This document shows, one piece after another, positions 1-5,451 of a stretch of DNA of 11,942 nt. The stretch spans positions 1 through 11,942 of the forward strand of contig CAIWKW010000023.1 in assembly GCA_903913365.1 (NCBI GenBank), read 5' to 3'. The notes beneath the pieces are model-generated. The model did no database searches. It was not told the origin of the DNA and worked only from the letters and a program-made list of their open reading frames with translations. The first letter of the stretch is position 1. Every line of letters starts with the position of its first letter. The DNA comes from Candidatus Doudnabacteria bacterium (GTDB lineage Bacteria; Patescibacteriota; Doudnabacteria; UBA920). The translations under genes and the position numbers were made by a program.

Positions 1-2
1 AA

Positions 3-635
3 GAAATTGCCAAAGCTTTATTGAAAATTGATGCGGTTAGATTTAATCCTAAAGAGCCGTTAACTTTTAAGGGAGGAAATATTTCACCTGTATATGTTGA
101 TAATCGAAAGTTTCCTTTTTACCCAAACGAATGGCATAAAGTAATAGAGGGATTTGCCGAGTTGATAAAGAAAAAAAATTTGGAATTTGATATTATTGCA
201 GGTATGGAAACAGCAGGAATTCCCCACAGCGCCGCTTTAAGTTTTTACTTAAATAGGCCGTCAATTTTTGTGAGAAAGGAAGCTAAAGATCACGGGACAA
301 AAAGCAGAATAGAGGGCGGCAAAGTGCAAGGGAAAAAGGTTTTGCTGATAGAAGATCTGGTAACAGCCGGAACAAGCAGCCTTTCCGGGGTAAAGGCCTT
401 GCGTGAAGAAGGTGCTATTGTGAATGATTGCCTGGTGATTATCAGTTATGGCTTTAAGGAATCACAAGACGCTTTTAAGAATGTCGGCATGGCCCTACGT
501 TCTTTAACTACATTTGAACTTGTTTTAAGAGAAGCTTTATCTCAGGGAAAGTTTTCTGAGCAGGAAATTTTGATGATTAAAGATTGGTTTAGCGATCGTC
601 ACGGCTGGGCAGCCAGACATGGCTTTGCAAAATAA
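3..635 (+). CDS. pyrE: Orotate phosphoribosyltransferase, 5' end outside window
   Basis: PyrE transfers the phosphoribosyl group of PRPP to orotate, giving OMP in pyrimidine synthesis. The frame is open from base 3 and already reads EIAKALLKIDAVRFNP, the usual N-terminal helix of this family, so the start lies upstream and the TTG at 21 is internal. SPVYVDNR is the substrate-binding segment near the N-terminus. The type I phosphoribosyltransferase fold is shown by a central GMETAGIPHSAALS segment and by the PRPP loop VLLIEDLVTAGTSS. The C-terminal ISYGFKESQDAFKNVG region also fits the family. The stop (TAA, 633-635) overlaps one possible pyrF start and precedes another by one base, so the two genes are almost certainly co-transcribed. 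Family assignment is firm; only a few N-terminal residues should be missing. Confidence 0.93.
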   Translation, partial: EIAKALLKIDAVRFNPKEPLTFKGGNISPVYVDNRKFPFYPNEWHKVIEGFAELIKKKNLEFDIIAGMETAGIPHSAALSFYLNRPSIFVRKEAKDHGTKSRIEGGKVQGKKVLLIEDLVTAGTSSLSGVKALREEGAIVNDCLVIISYGFKESQDAFKNVGMALRSLTTFELVLREALSQGKFSEQEILMIKDWFSDRHGWAARHGFAK

Positions 636-1467
636 TATGATTATAGATAAATACAATCAGCGGGTTGATAAAATAAATTCTTTGGTTTGCGTGGGACTGG
701 ATTCCGACTTTGAAAAAATTCCGGAACGCTTTAAAAAATTGGAAAATCCCCAGTTTGAATTTAACAAGTGGATTATTGACCAAACAGCGGAGTTTGCCGC
801 GGCCATGAAATTTAATATGGCTTTTTACGAGGCGCGCGGAGCCAAAGGAATAACGGAGCTGAAGCTTTCCATAGATTATTTAACTAAAAAACATCCCGAT
901 ATTTTTACCATTTGTGACGCCAAGCGCGCGGATATAGGAAACACCAACAACGGGTATGCGGAGGAAGTGTTCGATTATTTTGGCTTTGACGCCATTACGC
1001 TAAATCCGTATTTGGGCAAAGAAGCCTTAAAGCCGTTTTTGGACAGGGCTGATAAGGGCTGTATTATTTTATGCCGGACATCCAATCCCGGAGCCGGAGA
1101 AATTCAAGATCTTCGTGTTTTCCCCCCTCTCCCTTTGGGAGAGGGACGGGGTGAGGGTTCCAAGGCTCTTTGGCAAATCATTGCCGAAAAAGTTCGCGAC
1201 GGTTGGAACTATAATCATAATTGTATGCTGGTGGTTGGCGCTACTTACCCCGAGGAGCTAAGGCAACTCAGAAAAATTATGGGCAGAATGGCTTTTTTGG
1301 TCCCTGGCGTTGGAGCGCAAGGTGGAGATGTGGAAAAAATGATTAAGGCCGGGCTTAATGACCAAAAGCGCGGACTGATGATCAATTCTTCGCGCGGAAT
1401 TATTTTTGCGGACAATCCGGCCAAAGAAGCGGAAAAATTAAGAGACGAAATTAACCAATATCGCTAA
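619..1467 (+). CDS. pyrF: Orotidine-5'-phosphate decarboxylase, type 2 subfamily
   Basis: PyrF decarboxylates OMP to UMP, the last step of de novo UMP synthesis. SLVCVGLDSD near the N-terminus and the catalytic ICDAKRADIGNT box (Asp100, Lys102, Asp105) identify a TIM-barrel OMP decarboxylase. CRTSNPGAG, VVGATYP, VPGVGAQGGD and the phosphate-binding SSRGI are characteristic of the type 2 (longer) subfamily. Two in-frame ATGs compete: 619 overlaps pyrE by 17 nt, while 637 lies one base after its stop and gives the N-terminus MIIDKYNQR, which fits the family at least as well; neither has a Shine-Dalgarno. Residues about 167-181 (VFPPLPLGEGRGEGS) come from an in-frame palindromic element and look like an insertion in a loop. 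The stop shares one base with the pyrD start (TAATG), implying translational coupling. Confidence 0.95.
   Translation: MALQNNMIIDKYNQRVDKINSLVCVGLDSDFEKIPERFKKLENPQFEFNKWIIDQTAEFAAAMKFNMAFYEARGAKGITELKLSIDYLTKKHPDIFTICDAKRADIGNTNNGYAEEVFDYFGFDAITLNPYLGKEALKPFLDRADKGCIILCRTSNPGAGEIQDLRVFPPLPLGEGRGEGSKALWQIIAEKVRDGWNYNHNCMLVVGATYPEELRQLRKIMGRMAFLVPGVGAQGGDVEKMIKAGLNDQKRGLMINSSRGIIFADNPAKEAEKLRDEINQYR
1121..1157 (+). repeat. Palindromic repeat element inserted in frame in pyrF
   Basis: CCCTCTCCC (1125-1133) and GGGAGAGGG (1137-1145) form a perfect 9-bp inverted repeat around a TTT loop, followed by ACGGGGTGAGGG. The block is G+C-rich in an otherwise moderate coding sequence and is translated as FPPLPLGEGRGEG within pyrF. 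From memory, very similar palindromes recur in many bacterial genomes and yield this same peptide when in frame. This is the only copy seen in the window, so its repeat status is inferred. Confidence 0.7.
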
Positions 1468-2537
1468 TGTACAGAATTTTAAAACCCGTACTGTTTAAAA
1501 CTTTTAAGGATCCGGAAACAGCCCATAATATGGCGCTGTCTTTTTTAAGGTTTGCCGGCACCAGACCTATTAAGCCGCTGGTTAAGCTTTTTACAAAGGT
1601 GGAAAGCGAAAGTTTAAGGCAAAGGCTGTGGAATTTAAATTTTAAAAATCCGGTCGGCCTGGCCGGAGGTTTTGATAAACACGGAACGGCTATAGCCGGC
1701 CTTTCGGCTTTGGGCTTTGGGTTTTTGGAAATAGGTACAGTTACAAAGCACGGACAGCCAGGAAATCCCCGCCCGAGAATTTTTCGGCTGGAGCAGGACT
1801 TGGCCTTAATTAACAGAATGGGTTTTAATAATTTTGGTGCCGACAGTCTTGCCCAAAACTTGGCTGGGCAGAAACCGGCAAATATTCCAATCGGCATAAG
1901 TTTGGGAAAATCCAAAATTACGGAACTGGGCCGTGCGGCAGAAGACTATTTGTATTCGTTTCAAAAACTTTACAACTACGGCGATTATTTTGTGGTTAAT
2001 GTCAGCTCTCCCAATACTCCGAATTTAAGACGGCTTCAGGATAAAAACTTTTTGGAAGAAATAATCTCCGGTTTGAAAAATTTTGCCAAAACGCAAAAAT
2101 TGAATAAGCCGATATTGATAAAAATAACCTCGGATTTGTCCCTTGATGCCGTGGATGAAGTTTTGGAAGTTTGCAAAAATTATTTGGTTGACGGAATTAT
2201 TGCCACCAACACTTCGCTCGGCAGAGAAGGTTTAAAAGTTAAAACAAATGAAGCCGGCGGGCTTAGCGGTTTGCCCATAAAAAATAAGGCCGCGCAGTTG
2301 ATTAAATATATTTACAAGCACGCTAAAGATTTGCCGGTTATTGGCGTGGGCGGGATTTTTACGGCCGAGGATGCGTATGAAAAAATCAAAGCCGGGGCAA
2401 CTCTGGTGCAAATTTATACCGGTTTTGTGTATCAAGGGCCCCTGGTGGTAAAAAAGATTAACCTGGGATTGGTAAAACTGTTTAAGCGGGATGGTTTAAA
2501 AAATATCAACGAGGCGGTGGGGGTTGAGTGTAGATAA
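1467..2537 (+). CDS. pyrD: Dihydroorotate dehydrogenase (quinone), class 2
   Basis: PyrD oxidises dihydroorotate to orotate using FMN. The length (356 aa) and the N-terminal helical extension (about residues 1-40, MYRILKPVLFKTFKDPETAH) mark class 2, the membrane-associated, quinone-reducing form. LAGGFDKHG, EIGTVTKHGQPGNPRPR and MGFNNFGAD are flavin- and substrate-site segments. NVSSPNTPNLR carries the catalytic serine (about Ser181), where class 1 enzymes have cysteine. LIKITSDL, IIATNTS and VIGVGGIFTAEDA complete the barrel. The ATG overlaps the pyrF stop by one base, making this the third gene of the operon. The C-terminus (KRDGLKNINEAVG) is complete, so the gene is not interrupted by the endonuclease gene that follows. 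A promoter-like sequence begins inside its last codons. Confidence 0.96.
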   Translation: MYRILKPVLFKTFKDPETAHNMALSFLRFAGTRPIKPLVKLFTKVESESLRQRLWNLNFKNPVGLAGGFDKHGTAIAGLSALGFGFLEIGTVTKHGQPGNPRPRIFRLEQDLALINRMGFNNFGADSLAQNLAGQKPANIPIGISLGKSKITELGRAAEDYLYSFQKLYNYGDYFVVNVSSPNTPNLRRLQDKNFLEEIISGLKNFAKTQKLNKPILIKITSDLSLDAVDEVLEVCKNYLVDGIIATNTSLGREGLKVKTNEAGGLSGLPIKNKAAQLIKYIYKHAKDLPVIGVGGIFTAEDAYEKIKAGATLVQIYTGFVYQGPLVVKKINLGLVKLFKRDGLKNINEAVGVECR

Positions 2538-2552
2538 TTTTTTTAATATAAT
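2524..2552 (+). promoter_or_regulatory. Promoter-like sequence for the LAGLIDADG gene
   Basis: TTGAGT (2524-2529) and a consensus TATAAT (2547-2552) are separated by 17 bp. The -35 lies inside the end of pyrD. Predicted transcription starts near 2559, about 20 nt before the ATG at 2581. This also argues against the longer reading frame from TTG 2524, because that codon would be the -35 element itself. Confidence 0.55.
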
Positions 2553-2580
2553 TGGTATACGCTTTAACACTGAGATAATT

Positions 2581-3234
2581 ATGAGACCGACAAATAAAAT
2601 TATAACAAAATGGTCACATGAGTTAGCTTATTCTGTTGGACTTATTGCAACTGATGGTTGTCTTTATAAAGACGGAAGACATATGGCTTTTATATCAAGA
2701 GATGTCCAACTTATAAAGGTTTTTATGAAGTGTTTAGGTTTAAAAAATAAAATTTCCAAAAAAGAAAGCGGTTTTTTAAAAGGCAGTTATTCTTATTGGG
2801 TTCAGTTTGGAGATATTAGATTTTATAGGTTTTTAATTTCACTTGGTTTGACTCCGGCAAAATCTAAAATTTTGGGGCAATTAAAAATTCCAAAACAATA
2901 TTTTTTTGACTTTTTACGAGGGAGTTTTGACGGTGACGGTAGTTTTTACTCTTATTGGGATAAGCGGTGGGCTTCTAGCTTTATGTTTTATTTAGTTTTT
3001 ATTTCAGCAAGTCAAAAACATATAGAATGGATACAAAATAAAATAGATGAAGTATTAAATGTAAGAGGACATATCAGCCATTCTGTACATGCCAAAACTT
3101 TTCAATTAAGGTATGCAAAGAGCGAAAGCAGGCAAATTTTTAAAAAAATGTATCATTCTTCAAATCTTCCCAGACTTGAAAGAAAATACAAAAAAGTATA
3201 TACTGCACTAACGGTTGATAAAAAAAATCGTTAA
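2581..3234 (+). CDS. Free-standing LAGLIDADG homing endonuclease-like protein
   Basis: This 217-aa protein has the two-motif layout of a monomeric LAGLIDADG endonuclease. Motif 1 is LAYSVGLIATDGC (about 15-27, acidic residue Asp25) and motif 2 is FLRGSFDGDGSF (about 111-122, acidic residue Asp119). Both acidic residues expected to bind catalytic metal are present, so the enzyme may be active. Such proteins cut long DNA sites and spread their own gene; most sit in introns or inteins, but this one is in neither: pyrD upstream is complete and the tRNA downstream is intact. The sequence is clearly richer in A+T than the pyr genes, consistent with separate acquisition. The ATG at 2581 is chosen because the TTG at 2524 lies in the promoter-like -35. 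The Shine-Dalgarno is weak (TGAG). The stop is 4 nt before tRNA-Leu. A regulatory role for such a domain cannot be excluded. Confidence 0.85.
   Translation: MRPTNKIITKWSHELAYSVGLIATDGCLYKDGRHMAFISRDVQLIKVFMKCLGLKNKISKKESGFLKGSYSYWVQFGDIRFYRFLISLGLTPAKSKILGQLKIPKQYFFDFLRGSFDGDGSFYSYWDKRWASSFMFYLVFISASQKHIEWIQNKIDEVLNVRGHISHSVHAKTFQLRYAKSESRQIFKKMYHSSNLPRLERKYKKVYTALTVDKKNR
3176..3204 (+). promoter_or_regulatory. Promoter-like sequence for tRNA-Leu, inside the endonuclease gene
   Basis: TTGAAA (3176-3181) and TATACT (3199-3204) are 17 bp apart. The expected start is near 3211, about 28 nt before the mature tRNA 5' end. Only 4 nt separate the endonuclease stop from the tRNA, so any dedicated tRNA promoter has to lie within that coding sequence. 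Confidence 0.55.
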
Positions 3235-3238
3235 GAAT

Positions 3239-3325
3239 GCCCGGGTGGCGGAACTGGTATACGTACCACCTTGAGGTGGTGGCGGGAGCAATCCCATGGA
3301 GGTTCGAATCCTCTCCCGGGCACCA
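3239..3325 (+). tRNA. tRNA-Leu (anticodon GAG), CCA encoded
   Basis: An 87-nt class II tRNA. The acceptor stem is GCCCGGG (3239-3245) paired with CCCGGGC (3315-3321), discriminator A, then encoded CCA (3323-3325). The D arm contains GGCGGAACTGGTATACG. The anticodon stem CCACC/GGTGG (3266-3270 and 3278-3282) closes the loop TTGAGGT with anticodon GAG at 3273-3275, reading CUC and CUU leucine codons. The long variable arm GGGA-GCAA-TCCC has a GNRA loop, as expected for leucine tRNAs. The T arm is GGAGG-TTCGAAT-CCTCT with one G-U pair. There is no intron. It stands alone between the endonuclease gene and a terminator. Confidence 0.96.
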
Positions 3326-3358
3326 GCCTTCGCTAAAGCTACGACTGGCTTATGCCAG
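3323..3358 (+). repeat. Imperfect palindrome plus hairpin directly 3' of tRNA-Leu
   Basis: Starting in the tRNA CCA, a 26-nt imperfect palindrome (3323-3348) runs from CCAGCC to ACTGG with three mismatches around GCTAAAGC. Its 3' end also forms a second hairpin, CTGGC (3345-3349) with GCCAG (3354-3358), loop TTAT. The two pairings are mutually exclusive. It could act in tRNA 3' processing or be an interspersed repeat; no second copy is seen in the window. Confidence 0.4.
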
Positions 3359-3386
3359 AAGCAGATTTATCGATGATTGATATCTT

Positions 3387-3419
3387 AAAACTGTCCTCTA
3401 TAATAGAGGACAGTTTTTT
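3387..3419 (+). terminator. Intrinsic terminator after tRNA-Leu
   Basis: CTGTCCTCTA (3391-3400) pairs perfectly with TAGAGGACAG (3404-3413) around loop TAA, followed by TTTTTT (3414-3419). AAAA before the stem would also let it work in the other direction. It ends the pyr-endonuclease-tRNA block. Confidence 0.9.
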
Positions 3420-3429
3420 GTTTATTGGG

Positions 3430-3435
3430 TATAAT
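3430..3435 (+). promoter_or_regulatory. -10-like TATAAT for the FMN reductase gene
   Basis: A consensus TATAAT lies 31 bp before the ATG at 3467. The only -35 candidate at 17 bp is AGGACA (3407-3412), four of six matches, inside the preceding terminator stem. The promoter is plausible but weak. Confidence 0.35.
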
Positions 3436-3466
3436 AAATATACATTAATAATTATCCAAATTTTTT

Positions 3467-4033
3467 ATGCTAAATATCCCCATAATTTTAGGCTCTGTTA
3501 GAGAGGGAAGAAAAAGCGAAACCCCGGCTAAGTACATAATGGAAAAGGTAATTGCGGCCGGACATAAATCCCAGCTGGTGGATTTTAAAGAATTGCCTTT
3601 GCCTTTTTATAGTGCGGCCACCATGCCCGTGGTTTATTTTAAAACGCAGTATCCCGATGCCAATGCACAAAAATGGAGCGACATTGCCCGGGCGGCCGAC
3701 GCTTTCATTATTGTGACGCCGGAATATAACCATGGCTATCCGGCGGTGCTAAAGAATGCTTTGGATTGGCTGTATTTGGAATTTGAAAAAAAGCCGTTCG
3801 GTTTGATGGGCGTGTCCAGCGGCAGTGTTGCCGGTGCCAGAATGATTGAACACCTGCGTCCGATAATTGAAAATTTTGGCGCAGTAGCCGTGCGTGAAAC
3901 CGTAATGCTCGGGCCGATTGATAAAATTTTTGCCGAAGACGGAAAGCTTTTGGATGAAAGAGTAAATAAAAAAATAGACGGAATGCTTTCGAGCTTGGTC
4001 TGGTGGGCTGAAGCTTTAAAAAAATCCAGATAA
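3467..4033 (+). CDS. NAD(P)H-dependent FMN reductase, flavodoxin-like fold
   Basis: This 188-aa protein belongs to the NADPH-dependent FMN reductase family, soluble flavoenzymes that reduce FMN or quinone- and azo-type acceptors with NAD(P)H. The phosphate loop of bound FMN is IILGSVREGRKS (about 6-17). The second flavin-contact loop is TPEYNHGYPAVLKNALDWL (about 84-102), the family's most recognisable motif. GLMGVSSGSVAGARM (about 113-127) is the third conserved strand and loop. Length is normal. It is a single-gene unit: a terminator precedes it (3387-3419) and another follows (4054-4084). No Shine-Dalgarno lies before the ATG. The physiological electron acceptor cannot be read from the sequence. 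Confidence 0.92.
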   Translation: MLNIPIILGSVREGRKSETPAKYIMEKVIAAGHKSQLVDFKELPLPFYSAATMPVVYFKTQYPDANAQKWSDIARAADAFIIVTPEYNHGYPAVLKNALDWLYLEFEKKPFGLMGVSSGSVAGARMIEHLRPIIENFGAVAVRETVMLGPIDKIFAEDGKLLDERVNKKIDGMLSSLVWWAEALKKSR

Positions 4034-4053
4034 TTTTAAATAGAAATGATGCA

Positions 4054-4084
4054 GGCGGACTCGTGAGTTACGAGTCCGCCTTTT
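4054..4084 (+). terminator. Intrinsic terminator after the FMN reductase gene
   Basis: GGCGGACTCGT (4054-4064) pairs perfectly over 11 bp with ACGAGTCCGCC (4070-4080), loop GAGTT, then TTTT (4081-4084). The T tract is on the plus side, so it serves the reductase gene rather than the convergent small gene. Confidence 0.85.
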
Positions 4085-4111
4085 GCGTAGTATGAAAGCT
4101 GGCAATCCTGA

Positions 4112-4264
4112 TTACCTTCGGGGGTGAATTTTCCCTAATTGATCAATGTCCCTCTGAGTGAGGGGTCTAAACGGATTGCTATCCTTGGCTTTTTTATGCC
4201 TCCATGCCAAATACGCGACTAGGAAGACAATTGCCGCAATAATGCATTGTGTCTCCATATTCAT
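4112..4264 (-). CDS. Small single-pass membrane protein (50 aa), function unknown
   Basis: Reading minus from ATG at 4264 gives 50 codons and TAA at 4114-4112. The best support is a near-perfect Shine-Dalgarno, AAGGAGG (complement of 4271-4277), 6 nt before the ATG, in a region where most genes have none. The protein starts MNMETQ, then a hydrophobic helix CIIAAIVFLVAYLAW (about 7-21), then the basic segment RHKKAK and a hydrophilic tail ending GKIHPRR. By the positive-inside rule the tail would be cytoplasmic. It lies about 90 nt downstream of the DHH gene stop on the same strand and may be read from that transcript; no clear promoter of its own was found. I do not recognise a family. A 60-codon frame starting at 4376 overlaps it but lacks a ribosome-binding site. 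Confidence 0.7.
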   Translation of the reverse strand: MNMETQCIIAAIVFLVAYLAWRHKKAKDSNPFRPLTQRDIDQLGKIHPRR

Positions 4265-4289
4265 GGTGTACCTCCTTAGTTGTACCCAC

Positions 4290-4321
4290 ATTTTTGATTG
4301 CCATTTTTGGCAGGCAAAAAT
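4290..4321. repeat. Nested hairpin between the DHH gene and the small membrane-protein gene
   Basis: Outer arms ATTTTTG (4290-4296) and CAAAAAT (4315-4321) enclose inner arms TGCCA (4299-4303) and TGGCA (4308-4312) with loop TTTT and a 2x2 internal loop. It could be a terminator or processing site after the DHH gene, or an operator for the small gene. No clean T tract follows it on either strand. Confidence 0.4.
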
Positions 4322-4354
4322 TTAGATAAAATAAAAGACGCTTTATCTGTATGT

Positions 4355-5311
4355 TTAAGATGATACGGCTTTCCATTTTCCGTTTTCGTCTTTCATGAGT
4401 TTTCCCGCAACGGAAAAACCGGCTGCCAGCTTGTGCCCTCCCCCGCCGAAAATATGAGCGATTTTTGAAACATCTATATTTTTAAAAGTATCGCTGCGCA
4501 AACTGCCTTTAATAACGTTGCCGTCCTGCCTTAAAAACATGGCAAACTTTGCTTCCGGCACAGTGTTAAGCGTTTCCACAAAACCTTCAAACGCGGCCTG
4601 CGGCAGGCTTTGAAAATTGGCCAAGTCCTGTTCGGTCATGGCGGAATAAATAATTTTATGTTTTTCGTCGTAATAGGAATTTTCCATGGCTTTGCCCCAG
4701 GCCTTTAAAGTCTGGAGTGATTTGTTTTTGTAAACTTGCCCGACAATTTTATTTATATGGGCTCCTCTGCTCATAAGCTCGCCGGCAGCTTTTAGTGTGG
4801 AACTTTGGGTGTTGCTGTGCATAAAACAGCCTGTGTCTGTAATTATGCCGGTTAAAAGGCAAGTGGCAATATCTTTGGTAATTGGCCACTTGTTCCATAC
4901 AAAAAAATCATAAACCAGCTCCGCGACGGAAGATTTTTTATGGTCCACAACATTAACCTGGCCAAAGCCGGTATTGTCCGGATGGTGATCTATATTTAAA
5001 ACCGGAATCTCCAGGCTCATAGTTTTTTCACTGCCGCAACGGTCTTTGGATGAGCACCCGAAAGTAATAAGCAGATCAAAATTCTTATGTTCGATATCAT
5101 CCGCAATTTTATTGCTGTTAGGCAGGAAATTAAGACTTGGCGGTACGCCCTTCTTTATAGAATAGGTTACTGTTTTTCCCATTTTTTCCAGCTGATAACC
5201 CATAGCCAAAAGCGCCCCGCCGTCATCCCCGTCCATGCGTTCGTGCATGGTCAAAAGAATGTCGCTTGATGCGTCAATTAAATCTTTAGCTTTGGCAAAA
5301 TTTTGTTCCAT
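4355..5311 (-). CDS. nrnA: DHH/DHHA1 phosphoesterase, NrnA-like (nanoRNase/pAp phosphatase family)
   Basis: This 318-aa protein has the two-domain DHH-DHHA1 layout of NrnA, which degrades very short RNAs and removes the 3' phosphate of pAp in the cytoplasm. Motif I is HERMDGDDGGA (His23, Asp27, Asp29). The signature is NIDHHPDN (DHH at 108-110), motif IV is GIITDTGCF (Asp159), and the DHHA1 substrate motif is FGGGGHKLAAGF (about 288-299). Motif II reads LLITFGCSSKDRC: Gly85 stands where NrnA enzymes have a metal-binding aspartate, so activity may be altered. The GGG codon is two changes away from an Asp codon, which argues against a sequencing error. The gene follows rbfA, matching the common infB-rbfA-nrnA order. 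The ATG at 5311 has no Shine-Dalgarno. Confidence 0.88.
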   Translation of the reverse strand: MEQNFAKAKDLIDASSDILLTMHERMDGDDGGALLAMGYQLEKMGKTVTYSIKKGVPPSLNFLPNSNKIADDIEHKNFDLLITFGCSSKDRCGSEKTMSLEIPVLNIDHHPDNTGFGQVNVVDHKKSSVAELVYDFFVWNKWPITKDIATCLLTGIITDTGCFMHSNTQSSTLKAAGELMSRGAHINKIVGQVYKNKSLQTLKAWGKAMENSYYDEKHKIIYSAMTEQDLANFQSLPQAAFEGFVETLNTVPEAKFAMFLRQDGNVIKGSLRSDTFKNIDVSKIAHIFGGGGHKLAAGFSVAGKLMKDENGKWKAVSS

Positions 5312-5330
5312 TTTTACAGTTGCAAATTTC

Positions 5331-5451
5331 TAATTATTCTAATTGCTCTAATTTACCTAAAGAATGTCTAATTCTTAATACTAAATTTCTAAACATTAGA
5401 CATCGGTTTTTGTTTAGAATAATTAGACTAATTAGGTCAATTAGAATAATT
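5331..5451. repeat. A+T-rich palindromic word-repeat block between rbfA and the DHH gene
   Basis: About 120 nt built from repeats of CTAATT/AATTAG words. The ends form a perfect 14-bp inverted repeat: AATTATTCTAATTG (5332-5345) and CAATTAGAATAATT (5438-5451). Inside are ATGTCTAAT (5364-5372) with ATTAGACAT (5395-5403), and TTCTAAACA (5387-5395) with TGTTTAGAA (5411-5419). The last two interleave, so they can form competing hairpins or a pseudoknot. No gene is seen here beyond the last codon of rbfA. Confidence 0.65.

Noticed and set aside
1451..1915. 154-codon minus-strand frame opposite pyrD
   Set aside because: Shadow of the pyrD frame, no ribosome-binding site and no domain.
2524..2580. 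Extended N-terminus of the LAGLIDADG protein from TTG 2524
   Set aside because: The TTG coincides with the -35 of a good promoter-like sequence and the added residues are not part of the LAGLIDADG fold.
4102..4179. Inverted repeat GCAATCC (4102-4108) and GGATTGC (4173-4179)
   Set aside because: Only 7 bp with 64 nt between arms, mostly inside the 50-aa coding sequence; chance is likely.
4194..4376. 60-codon minus-strand frame starting inside the end of the DHH gene
   Set aside because: It overlaps the 50-aa frame that has the strong Shine-Dalgarno, has no ribosome-binding site itself, and shows no coherent protein pattern.
5331..5451. CRISPR-like array or tandem repeat
   Set aside because: The repeated words are only 6-9 nt, degenerate, occur in both orientations, and there are no spacers of constant length.
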